A stretch of 64,000 bases of DNA, from contig NC_049988.1 of NCBI RefSeq assembly GCF_000003815.2, forward strand, positions 13,019,926 through 13,083,925, written 5' to 3'. The stretch is from Branchiostoma floridae. Its lineage: Eukaryota > Chordata > Leptocardii > Amphioxiformes > Branchiostomatidae. The notes under the pieces were generated by a model, which saw only the letters and a program-made list of their open reading frames with translations, made no database searches and was not told the origin of the DNA. The position numbers were made by a program, and so were the translations under genes. Positions 22,380-34,312 of this stretch are shown here, piece after piece (the stretch's first letter is position 1; the number at the start of each line of letters is the position of its first letter).

Positions 22380-23900
22380 ATTAGCAGGAATTTTGCGATA
22401 GACCAATCGAAAATCTCGTAAAAAGTTTTAAAATCGTCGCCGAGGCCTTGCTGAATTTACGGAATTAAGCGCAGCTTCCAGAGACCCGCGAACGTCGGCC
22501 GAGCTTCTAACATCGACCGAAGCTCGCGTAATCGGATGTCGGTCGTTCTTCAGTCGAAAATGCATTTTAGTGCTCACCAACACGTCGGCCAAGCTAAATT
22601 GTTTTATTTGTAAAGGGGGATTTGAGGGAGCTTTGTAATGACAGGGGTTCCCTGATACAATAGTCGAGATTTTCTTTTGCAATTTCTGGTTGTAGAGCAA
22701 GCCAGTAATAATCGCCGGATGTTGACGTTGCAGCAGTATGTTTGGTTTTGTGCTGAGACGCGTTTTGTGTCCTTGACTTTAGTCAGTAAGCCATAGACCT
22801 TCGCAACTCCCCTGAAGACAAACCTGTCTTTATCTGACCTACTGGGTTAGATCATTGTGATGCTTTCTTTTCTCATTCTTTGACAGAACAAAACGCCTTT
22901 GGCTATGTTGTAGTGTCTGGCAAGGAGCAAGGTAATTACTGCCCATCACGTGGTCGATAGGACACAATAAGAACTTAGAATGTTCCTATTTTAGCAAAGG
23001 AGTGACAAAAGTTTTAAGAAAGAAGACATCTGCAGTTGACTCCGGGTCCTTTGGAGCAAAAGGGGGTATCATTTAACAACAGAAATCTCTGTCTTACGTC
23101 AATGCTTTGTCACACCGTCTTTTGTGAGGTTACCAAAAATAGTACTGGAAAACGTTTCACGTCACTCAAATGATTATCTATTTGATGTTGTAGCAACTTA
23201 TTGAACATCGTCAATTTCCTGTTCCCCCCTTACTTACTGTGTGGTGTATCTTTGAAACCTTTATTCTACATACCACTTAGAAGGTCTGCCGAGTCTAATC
23301 TATGTTGGGCGAGTTACACTTAAATCAAGAAGTTTGACTGGTTGAAATATTCATGTATTCATAAAATATAATGTATTTGTCTATTTTAAACCCTACTTAT
23401 GTAACGGTCGTTTGAAATATCTACATACTTGATTATAGTGTATGGAATAGACGTACGTTTTCCATCGAAAAATCTCGACCTACCTCCCCCGAAAAAATGG
23501 ACTTATCCACAGACAGAAATAGTGCCTGAGGTAGGCGCCACCATTCAAGCTGGCCATATTCATGGGGGGTTCAAAATTCTGAACTTTTTTCAATATCTCC
23601 TATATAAATCAACAGATCACTTTGAAAGCTATGCAAATTAGAATCAATGAACCAATGAATATATGAACCAATCACAATCTTAAACCTAACTGCCCCACCA
23701 TATTTAATTACGGTGTCAAATATATTAATTGGAATAAACAATGTTTGATTGCCTGTTATGGGGGTGATAAATTAATCTCATAAGGCATTTCAAACGTTAA
23801 TCGTGAAAACAGTATGTATAGACATTTTCAGAAGCACTGCGTGAGAATTTGAACCCAATTAGTTTGTTCAACCATTTAAATTTCCGGTCATAGCACATAG
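22380..23900. other. Intergenic, no gene recognised
   Basis: AT-rich sequence with a slightly GC-richer patch at 22440-22560. No open frame has recognisable motifs or paired splice sites. Confidence 0.4.
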
Positions 23901-23903
23901 TAA

Positions 23904-24146
23904 GGCCCCTTTCCACTAGACGGTGATCGCGCTGCGCTCTCACTGCGACCTACATAGGATATGTGTAACTTTCGCTTCCACACTGGGTATATCATACAAA
24001 ACGTACAAGTGTGACCGAGAAGACAACAAAGCGCACAAAATGTGAAAAAAAATTCGTTTCTTGTCTTTACAATTCGTTAAGCGATATGTCAAATTTTAGG
24101 TCGCAGAGAGAGTGCGGTGAGAGCGCCGTCCTAGTGGAAGGGGGCT
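23904..24146. mobile_element. MITE family B copy (terminal CCCCTTTCCACTAG)
   Basis: Left end CCCCTTTCCACTAGACGGTG, right end CGCCGTCCTAGTGGAAGGGG, with an internal AGAAGACAACAAAGC. Divergent copies are at 28062-28490, 40615-40845, 41741-41922, 43974-44168 and 62092-62275. Confidence 0.8.
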
Positions 24147-24231
24147 ATAAGAAGTTCCAAGGTTTGTATTTCTTGTCACCTTTGTTAATTTGACTTCTTA
24201 AAATGTGATTTGTCTAATCATGTTACTTTGT

Positions 24232-24670
24232 GTGTGTAGAGACGATGAGTATGACTTTACGTCATATGTATACCGGGTGAGGTCAATAACCTTATTACTA
24301 AATGTGTTCAACCGTTAATATGTGTAGTGAGAGTCGTTGTTAGAACATTTCACAGGGTGTAACATTTGTTGTTGAATGCTACGTAAAAGTGCGTTATCTA
24401 AATATGCTATCAGCTTTGTGTCTTTACAGACGTAAATGTTTGGACGTCATGTGTATACATAAGGTGAGACCTATAACTTACGGATGGCTGAGTTGTGTAG
24501 TTAGAGTCGTTGTTAGAACATTTTAAACGGAGTGTAACATTTGTTGAATGCTTCTAAAAGGAGATCGTATCTAAGTATGTCATCAGGTTGGTGTTCGTGT
24601 AGACTTTGAATATGTTTGGACGTCATATGTACAAAAGGGGAGGCCGATAACTTACGGATGGCCGAGTTTT
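24232..24670. repeat. Tandem repeat of about 180 bp, ~2.4 units
   Basis: ACGTCAT(A/G)TGTA occurs at 24259, 24444 and 24620 (spacing 185 and 176 bp), each followed by a G-rich segment and TAACTTACGG or its relative; GTCGTTGTTAGAACATTT follows in the first two units. Confidence 0.75.
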
Positions 24671-26600
24671 GGTGGCTCCAGTCTAGGTGGTACGACCTAA
24701 TTATCGATTCGGCGTTCCCTCTTTAAGCACGCATTTGCCTGTTAAAGTTTCCTCCCTTTTAATTGGTCAATTTTACATGCCTGAATCCATAATCGCAACA
24801 TGGCGTCTTCCACTGCCCTCCCAATTGTTTTTCTTTCGTGGTGTGAAAATATCTGTGATATAAGATATAAATAACGACTCCGAAATTGATATGGAAATAT
24901 GATCGACAATGTTAATAAACTGATTACGTTGGTTAATAAACTGATTACCTTGGTGGAAAAATTGGAACGAATTTATTCCACGTCATATATGTGTACCAAG
25001 CCCCTTTTCACATGGATAACTGCAATGTTTTAAAGGTAGGGATAACTCCAATCCTGTTAGTTTAGAAGCTGAGCTATTCGGCCAGAGTGCAGGAAAGCTT
25101 CCAGGTGTATTTCCAAAAAGACTTCTTAGGCTTGAACCGCTCGGGACCTTTAACAGTACAAGTGCTTCGATCAGGGCGTGCCAAATATGGCACACGAAGA
25201 ACCCTTATGTCGTGGGATTTGTACATTTTTATGTATTCTTAAATGAAAGCATAACCTTTTTCTGTCTAAGAGATGAAATTGCTACATGGCAGTAAATATG
25301 AGACAAAGTAACGCCACATACCGAAGCCTGGGATTGCCAAGAGTATGGCGATCAGTGAAGAGAGTTGAAATCCGGTCATTGTCACACGTTGTACGTTGTC
25401 GTTGCTTCACGTTAAAGATCTGTCGTTGGTTAATCAGGAACACTTCTATCTACAGAGTCAAGATCTCAGTCACTTAACGTGATAGACGCAATATGAGAGG
25501 AATCCGTCAGAATTGCGTTGCCCAAAGTTAAGTTATAACGTCTGTACTTCGGGAGGAAGCCATGGTAGAGTTGACCGCAGTAGTACACAATGTTCAAGTG
25601 ACACGTCAAAAAGTCGCGCAGGTCGTCCACACCCAATGTTTACTATTATCCAGCGATTATCTGCGTATATCGCCCTTTTTAGACGCCAGGCGGCCACGTA
25701 GGCATTTCCGTGACCATCTAGGATTAAAACACAAATTATAGGCTATATAACATCTATGATTTACTAATCTCTAAAATTGCATTTTTCAGCCTTTTTTTAC
25801 AAAATCTTGCAATCTTCCAATTGTTATTCTTGTGTTAGACCTTGTATTTCCTTTAATTTTGTAAAGTCATTGTGATGTCTAAATCAACCAATCAATGTAC
25901 CGATTTAGATATATACAGTGTAAATAGACAATCAAATCCGTACCAGTCTCTGTCTGTAATCAGTTACGCCAATGTTAGAAGTCAAAGGTTAACATTATTA
26001 AGACATCGCCCTAGAACGCGATGATGCATGACTTATATAGGTGTTTACTTTCGCTGAAATCAAGTTCACTCCAAACGTTAGAGAAAAGGGCGTTAGAAGT
26101 ACTCTACTTTTTTTTCACCTCCTATTATCCTATATATTTTAACTATAAAAAAAATGTACAAAATTTGACGTCCGAAAAAAAGTGTATAGTTGAAACCAGT
26201 ATACACAATTCGTAACTAATCTGTAAACTATGACATAGCGATCACAATACAAACCTGTGATGTTTTATCATGTTGTAATTAGCTATATTACAGATCTGAA
26301 TCACGTATTCGGCTACTACGGAGAAAGGCCACTGTGGACAGCCCATAATCTAACTACGTGAATCAGAACATCCCCCGCCCTCTTTAATCCGAACTCTGTC
26401 TCTGTTGTCTGTTCTGTACCGCGGTTACTTCAGTAGGGCATTACTATGCCAGACATGTGTCATGTCAAAATAGACCCCAGTGTCAAGTCACAATCAATTA
26501 AGCTCGGACGAGTCGAGTAATTGTTGCTCCGTGAGAACAATTTTTGTCTAATTGAATGGCTCTCAGATTGTTCGCAGATCATTGCGCTTGAAATGTACAG
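24670..26600. other. Intergenic, no gene recognised
   Basis: Only short, unsupported open frames; no splice-consistent exons or family motifs seen on either strand. Confidence 0.4.
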
Positions 26601-26609
26601 TAAGAGTAA

Positions 26610-26844
26610 AGGTGGTATCTCACTGCACTTGGGGCACAAGTGCGGCACTGCGAGGTTCGTTCACTGTGGCATTGTTGTATTATTTTCTCAGATTGTTTTG
26701 AATTCAGATATTACGTAATGCGTAAAGGTAAGACTTAGAGGACAACAAATTACACAAAACGTAAGAAAATTATGAAATTCGTCGAGTAATCTTTTGAACC
26801 CCACAGTGCCGCACCGGTGCCCCAAGTGCAGTGCGATACCACCT
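26610..26844. mobile_element. MITE family D, copy 2 (235 bp)
   Basis: Same ends as 20858-21061 (AGGTGGTATCTCACTGCACT / inverted), with a longer centre. The two centres share TTTTGTGTA/CAAAACGTAAGAAAATT-type sequence next to the right arm. Confidence 0.85.
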
Positions 26845-26849
26845 TGAGG

Positions 26850-27740
26850 CGAATCCTAGTTTGAGAAGAAAAATATAATTGCAACAAGTACTATACTTCA
26901 CCCTGAACAAATAACAGGAACGGATAGGGAGACCGAATTAGAGATTTAACTTAGCATGGAACAACTTAGAGCTTATCAGTATCCCTCATTCAATATCTAC
27001 GACTAACTAGTAGGCTTGCCGGACATAGTTTCAAAGAATGCACAATTCATCTTTAGAATGGTCAAGATACATCGTAATTAACAGATTATCCACATAAGAT
27101 TATGACGTCAGCAACTTTTCATCGTATTATGTGGAACCCACAAATCAAGGATTTACTTTAAGTCCTATAATGCATGATTACAAAGCGCGGAAGATTATCC
27201 ATCGTCCATTTATTCAGTAAAGCTTGGATAGTACGTAAATAATGAACCATGTGTACTTTCTGCAGAAATACATACGTCAATGTTCTATACACGCGTACGG
27301 TTTGTGAAAGACAGCACAGCTGTTTTTAGTCTCTACTACAATATTTGATTTCAATACTAAGGTTAGCACAATGTATAAGGGTACATTTTCTTTGATTGCC
27401 TATTGATAATATCACAATGCGTAAGATACATGTGAGATGAAGCTTTGTTCATAGATACGAGTGTCTGTAACAAAATGAAACAACTTAGAATAGTAGACAA
27501 AGCTGTCAAGTTTAATCGTTACAAATCACCTCTTTATACTACAAAATTAACATCAGCTATTGTAAAACAGATTCAAGCATCGAGCTTACGAGCTTAATGC
27601 ATCTTAATTAACATGTAACAAGATATCAGTGTCAGAACTCTTATATTGGAATAACAGAATTCGTGATATTGATGGATATATGTTGCGAACTTTCTACTTC
27701 CACAATTCGTGCACAAGTTAAATATTGAACCAACGAAGTC
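26850..27740. other. Intergenic, no gene recognised
   Basis: AT-rich, no repeats or exons that I can support. Confidence 0.4.
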
Positions 27741-27799
27741 CTATTGATTGACCATAACTGTTAGCACAGGTGATGTAATCATGTCCGGGTCATAAACAC

Positions 27800-27925
27800 A
27801 TGTCGCCTGACGACGCGCGTTACTGTACCGCCCCCTTTCCCTGTTCGGCCACCTTTCCCCGCATGGTACAGGTGGAGACCTCCGAGGGGTGGGCCGACCG
27901 CTCTCCTTCTGCGATCTGTACAAGC
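27800..27925 (-). other. GC-rich island with a possible terminal exon (weak)
   Basis: In an AT-rich surround, this stretch has on the minus strand a good acceptor (ACGCTTGTACAG) followed by an open frame IAEGERSAHPSEVSTCTMRG ... and a stop. The phase (0) does not match the neighbouring minus-strand gene. It could be the end of an unknown gene or a remnant. Confidence 0.2.
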
Positions 27926-27960
27926 GTGTGGGTAGAAAAGATGAAAAGGGTCACAAATAG

Positions 27961-28012
27961 CTTGGATACTTGGATACTTTATTAGTTCATTAGCTGACAT
28001 ACAAATGGCTTA
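27961..28012 (-). mobile_element. Retroposon tail fragment
   Basis: TGGATACTTTATTAGTTCATTAGCTGACATACAAA recurs near-identically at 36635-36675, there followed outward by TGGA repeats. Read on the minus strand it is a 3' end with AATAAAG and a short tandem tail. Confidence 0.55.
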
Positions 28013-28061
28013 TCAGTGCTCGTCTAGATATACTACACAGAAAGGTTTCAACAGTTTAGGC

Positions 28062-28490
28062 CATTTTCACCTAGACAGCAATCGCAGAGGGCGCGGTCAC
28101 ATAGGTCGTGCGATCGTCGTACGATTTTGATGCCAGAGGATTTTCAAGCAGGATGTGACAGAAGCAACCATCAACATGGATCCAAAACAGCATTTTGTGC
28201 GCCAAGACAGCTGAAATTTGCAGGAGACGTACATTTGTGTCCTCCAAAATGCCCGAAGTTAGCGATCGTACGACGATCGCACGATCTATGTGACTGCACC
28301 CGAGCGACCGCACAGCGACGTACACAATTGGATTTGTGTGATCCTAGATTCCATTATTGATATGATTCAAGATGTAAAAGTCAAGTCAGATATGATCTAG
28401 AAGACAACCCACAAAACGTGCAGGGACCCGTTCCTCACTTTGAAACTCGTTGAACGATCTGTCAAATATTTTATCGCTCAGAGGTCACAC
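28062..28490. mobile_element. MITE family B copy interrupted by family C
   Basis: The left end (TTTTCACCTAGACAGCAATCGC) and the segment after 28300 (GAGCGACCGCACAGCGACG ... AGAAGACAACCCACAAAACG ... TCAGAGGTCACACTCCTGC) form one family B element split by the family C element at 28089-28300. Confidence 0.65.
28089..28300. mobile_element. MITE family C, copy 1
   Basis: Starts GGGCGCGGTCACATAGGTCG and ends CGATCTATGTGACTGCACC; arms include the palindromic CGATCGTACGACGATCGCACG. A second copy at 29828-30050 shares most of the interior (GGATCCAAAACAGCATTTTG; CTCCAAAATGCCCGAAGTT). Confidence 0.85.
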
Positions 28491-28499
28491 TCCTGCTGC

Positions 28500-29820
28500 G
28501 TGTTCGCAGATTTCTATGATTATACTTTTAGGAGTGAATATCTCCATTTGCAGACAGCGCACTACACCTTAAAGAGGTACATACCTGTTTGTCAAAGACC
28601 GATTACAACCAATGTCCTTTTAAAAGAAGAGATTTAAAGACTTGTTCTTTCTTAACTTTTTCTCATCCTGGGGCCGAAATATCAAAGGAATTTCAGATTT
28701 GTCGTTTGATATGAAGTGTCATTACGCTCCAGTGATATATCAAAGCTTTGTTCTGTCAAATGTATTTGCCTTTGGGGACACTTCGGCCTTTCAACCGTCA
28801 AAACAAGACTATATATCTTAGCTTTTTGACACAATGAGCTATTGATGTGTACGTGATAACTTTAACCTATGACATACACACAATCAAAGTGATGGTATAG
28901 ATAAGAGCGTCCTAGACCTTTGAGAATGTGTGGGCAATTGAAAATTTCATTTGTATCAGCAGAAATATTGCAATAGACGTTGTTTTTGTTTTTCCTGAAA
29001 AATCATGTCCTCGAACAGAATTAGGATAAAGCTTAGTTTGTTATTTTACGAACCAAGAGAAGGATGACAATAATCAGCAAACACCGACAGTCTAGGTGTT
29101 ACAGAGATTTCGCCGCCCGTGATTTTGAACTCCTCGGGGGAGGGGACGAAATTTGCGGGGGTGCAAAATCGCTGTGACACATACAGGTGTATCTATGATT
29201 ATTTGAGGGAGGAGCATAAGTTTTAACATCACCTGAAATCCTTTAAAGACGGAAAGGTCCCAGCAGGATTTGATAGAAAATGTCATGAAGAATGTTTACA
29301 CCACATAGACTTAGATTATCAACCCAATGCTCCAATTTTAGAGGGTGAGTACGTGAATTTTGAGTTTACGAACCTCTACGTCTTCAATTTTCTCCTAAAG
29401 TACAATGCAGATATATTCCTAGTATCCACTACACAAGGGAATGACTTGTATCAATATATGTGTCACAAGGAGCTTAGCACTATTTTAACTTTGTATTGAT
29501 AGAAATTAGTAGAGATATGGTAACAGATAACTTATAACAGTTCTCTTGTACTAGCTTCCAAATGCTATTATCAGAAGGGATCATTCTGCATTGTTTATCC
29601 TTTAAGGCTACAAATGCAGCCATTCTAACTACATATAGGTCACTGTTGTGTGTGTGCAGGGAAGCTACAATAATCGGATATAGAAACAGGGCGGGAACAA
29701 TATGGTGACATTTAGCTTCAATATGCCAGCCATATCTCCTATATCCTGAATAAATTAGTCCATTTTCTTCGTTTTCAACAGAGAATTTGTGCAAAGCAGG
29801 CCTTTTGACGACAGCAATCA
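28500..29820. other. Intergenic, no gene recognised
   Basis: No supported exon or repeat between the two family C elements. Confidence 0.4.
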
Positions 29821-29827
29821 CTGTTTA

Positions 29828-30050
29828 GGGCGCGGTCACATAGGTCGTGCGATCGTCGCACGATGTAAATGCCATACGATTTTTAAGCAGGCCGTGACAG
29901 AACAGTGACAGAACCAACCAACGACACGGATCCAAAACAGCATTTTGTGTAACAAGACAATTGAACTTTGCAGGAGACGTACACCTTTGTCCTCCAAAAT
30001 GCCCGAAGTTGGTGATCGTACGACGATCGCACGGCCTATGTGACCACACC
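29828..30050. mobile_element. MITE family C, copy 2
   Basis: Ends GGGCGCGGTCACATAGGTCG and CGGCCTATGTGACCACACC are inverted complements for about 30 bp. Lies just downstream of the last visible exon of the minus-strand cassette gene. Confidence 0.85.
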
Positions 30051-30111
30051 ATAAACTAAAAACTATCATATCAAATGTACAGTTATGCAGTGTTTATATT
30101 TTTATACTTAC

Positions 30112-33100
30112 AGGACGTCCCCTCCTGTGCCGGAGTCGGTGGGTTGTCCTCCTCTCTCAGCATGTCATCCGCCATGTCACGTACGTCATCAAACTGTTTG
30201 AAGTCAATACCGGGCACCTCTGGCAACGGCTCTGTACACAAACACAGATGTGAGGTAGGTGTTTTTTTGTGTGTGTGAAGACAGACAGATAAACACACAG
30301 AAGGACAGACAACAAGATTACGGAAAATCAGAATTTTAAAGGCAACGACATGATACATACTGTCATAGTCATTCATTTGATTAAGTACGGCATTTGTAAC
30401 TGGGGCAGGGTGGTGGATACACCACTTGCTCTATGCCCCAGGAGCTCACGACCGTAGCATGTCCAGAACTCGAGATATCAAACCCGGACGTTCCGCTGCA
30501 GTACCATAGCAAGCCGCTATGGAGCCTGTTCTAAGGTCTCACCAATACCAACCCATGTACCAGATATCAGGACAATCTATTCAGACATTCTCGAGTTATT
30601 CTGGTCAACTACATACACATATGTATACACACATACATAGAAACGCTAAGGAAATCATATTCTAGCGAAGGTAATAACTGATGAAAGTTCCAAGGCTACC
30701 TGGGATGTGTTGATGCAACTCTTCCCGTGACATCCTGTCGCCTGCTGCTGGCTGTGTTTCGCCAGACTGGGTGTTACTCGTGCGAACCGTTTTGACTGTA
30801 GTTACCGTAGTTTTTGCACCTGTAAAATGTAAATGAGAGATATCTACTATTCAATGATCACAACCATAGCATTTCCAGAGCACCAGATATCAAATCATTC
30901 CTCTATTTTGTTTAGACTTAATAACATTATCTCAGTTGATTTTTGTACTTTTTATGTCCACAAATTGTATAGATTTTGGTGCTTATGTTTCATTTTATTG
31001 TATATGAATTGTTACGGACTCCAGGAATAATAGTGGTACAATATCACTAATAGAGATCCTGACAAAACAAGCAAACAGGCATACGAAATATCACTTTCCG
31101 CCCAAGACTTCTCAAGTTATGCCATTCACAAACAGGTACACGCACAGCCCCGAAAACATAACCTTATTGGCGAAGGTAAGAATTGCTTCACAAGAGTTCG
31201 ATGTCACTCGGGTGATCCTTTGACCCACATCTCCATTGCCTTCATGAATACCATGCCGCTGCAGTTAAACATTCTATCGTTAGAGGGTGTTGCGCATCAA
31301 TGTATCGTGTGACCTTGCAATTTGCAATGCTTTGTTGTGACTAAGCATTATCATCGACCGGTAAACCGAGAACCCCCCGAGTTAAAGACCTGACTTCTTT
31401 TATTGATAATTTGGAACAAACACATTGAGTGTCTGCATGGGGAGGGGATGGCCTTACCAAGGAACCTCCTTGGCCTGACGAAACGTAAAATTCAGGAGTA
31501 CCGGCAACGGTAAACGATAATGTGAATTGACGTTTCGTTCTAAGAGCTAGCTCATTGCTTGTTGCCTTGTATTCATGGTGTGCCTGGCAAATGTGTTAAC
31601 GTTGTGTCTAACGTTGAATAAGTACCAGCCGGCTTGATCTGAAGTCAATTAAAGTAGCTTGCTACGCCTCATGCTGCATGTAGACCCTCTTAAGTTTATA
31701 AACTCCTAAGGTGAAGGCCCGTTACGGTACTGTTCTCAGTGCCCTATTGTAACTTCCACACACGTCCAGTGTTGTCGGGGCCCTCCCCGTGAAATTCTTC
31801 TCCATGGTCCACAGCAAACAAAGCCTACGTGAGCTAAATGCACGATAAATCACAACGCACAAAAGGCTCGGTGCTGGCAGAAGGACGTTTTTGAAACCCA
31901 TGGACCACTAGACCGTAGTTACAAGACTGGTGCACACAGAGACAAAATACCTTAAAATCACAGTTTAAACATCACACGTCGTCGATTTAGTCTATTTCAG
32001 ATCATTACTAACAACATAACTGTCGTTATAATATACTTGTCATACACACGCACCCCTCCCTTTAAATTGCCGATGACCTACAGAATACGATCATTGTTGA
32101 CATGAAGGTGAACTTCGACCTCTGTGTGACTACGATGACAGCAGGTAAAACAGTTTAATCAGGAAGTGAGAGTCTAGGCATGTTCTGGGGGGGGTGGAGG
32201 GTGTATTGGAGCTGGCCTGAAAAGGGTCTGGTTTATAAAACAATACATCTTGTAGAAATTTTGCTACGGCTGGTGCCACTAGTAAAAAAAACAAAGGATG
32301 TTGAATTTCCAAAAGAATTGTGTGAAAGCGGCTAAGATGTGCCGAAACTGTGGCAATCTTTTCAGTACCGTAAATCATAAACTAACCGCGTATACCTTTC
32401 TTTTCGTTCCGTTTATTTTAATAGCACAGACTATACAGTCAACATGTAATATGGACGAGTTGTTTTCCGTACTGCTGCTCTTTGTGGATAGACAGTAAAA
32501 GTACTAGTCTTGACTAGAATCAGAATGCCTACAGCACATACATATCGGACAGTACACTAGACAATGTCAATGTATCACTATGTAGCTAGACTCAAATACA
32601 ACCCCAAAGTTCCCTGTGCACTCGGACAACCCCTCACAAAACACCGTGTTTCAACATACACACTTAACAAATCTAGCCTAACGTGAAAACTAACAACATT
32701 GTTTGGTTTTAGAACTCAGGACTACTGACCTTTCAAACCGGTCCCCACTACTGGCCGTTGGTTTGAAGTAATCCGCCGACCTTCGTATCTAACCCGCCTG
32801 GAGGCCATTTTGTGCCTTTTGTTGTGCGCCAAATGGGAGGTAGTCTGGCTCGGTGGGACAGTGCATGCATGGGCAGGTTAAGCTCAACTTACAGTATCAC
32901 GTAAACCTGTCTCGGCAAAACTTTGTTTAAACCTAAATATCTATCTTTCGCTTACCTCGTCCTCTCTCTAGTGACTATAAAGTAACGCGCCAAAACAAAT
33001 AACTGGAAGGTGCTATTGGGACTAAATACAGATCAATACTAAGTTTTGACCTAATATATGAGTATGATGCGTAAAATCCGTATAAAAACAGAAAAACGTC

Positions 33101-34263
33101 AAATATTTTTGGATCCATTTTTGGAGTTTCTCTGCTTAGCATACAACATTTGTAAAAGTATACAGTAGTTTAACACAACCACTACAATTGAACTAGTTAG
33201 TCCCCTACTGTAACGTTAGTAGTGATTACACAAACTTGTGAAATGCAAGTGCTATTAAAACGGAGATGGGCGCCTTATGGTGTGAGAAGACCTAGGTCTT
33301 TAACTCTTTTTACCGATATGAAAGAGAACCACTAATATTTTAATTATGCCCGTCGACACGCGTCTATAGTTCCATCAGGCTCGCCTTAGGCTGTATTACG
33401 CCCGCCATTGTGTCACACATGCATCCGTAATAAGTGCCATTACTCAGAGTCAAACTTCCAGAACTCTCGTCCGTTTTCCAAGTCAAAAACACCAACAGCA
33501 ATTTTGCGTTTGTTTTATGTTTTAGATTCTATGAGCAACGAAATTATACAGGCATATTACACGTCGATGGGTACCAATGACCTTGTCACATGTTTGGCAG
33601 GTGCATTGTGGACATGCCCCCCTCCCCACCTTAGAAAATCTTTTGGAATGTCGTCACTCCCTTTCCCATAACACCCCACCTTTCCACACCCTTCCTGCCC
33701 TAAACTTTTTATTCAAGAAACGTCTACTGAAAAACACTGACAAGTCAGTTAAGTTGAACTGTTTTAAAAAGGACTGAGGTAACCATAGCAGCTGGTCTAA
33801 CATTAGGGCACATGAGAACAATGGGGCACGGTCTCTGGCCAAAATTCTCGTACGTGACTGTAATACACAAGCAGCAAACTGTACTTTTAACTCCTGACTG
33901 AGTTCAGAATTTAGATTCTACAGGAAATCAATTTGAAACTAGGAATGTCTTTGTGATTGTTGCATCCATTCACCCTCATTAAACGCACAAAGACAGACAC
34001 ACGGGCGCATATAACGCCAGTTCACCTTTATTCGCGGGGTAGCCTTTGTCCGTTGCATTCAAGACTAGGGTATTAAGGGATATTAAGTCAACGGTCGGTG
34101 GTTTCAAACTGCAATACCAAACAGAAATGCAATTTGGAACCACTGTCCATCGACTTGATATCCCTAAATTCCCTGTTCGTAAATAGAACGGATATAGGTT
34201 ACCTCGCGGATAATGGTGAACTAGCGTTACACACACGCGCATACTCTCTCCCTGTCTCCCACA

Positions 34264-34312
<49 letters not shown>

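Noticed and set aside
22428-22700. 90-codon minus-strand frame in a GC-richer patch
   Set aside because: No domain, no splice partner, no related sequence elsewhere in the window.
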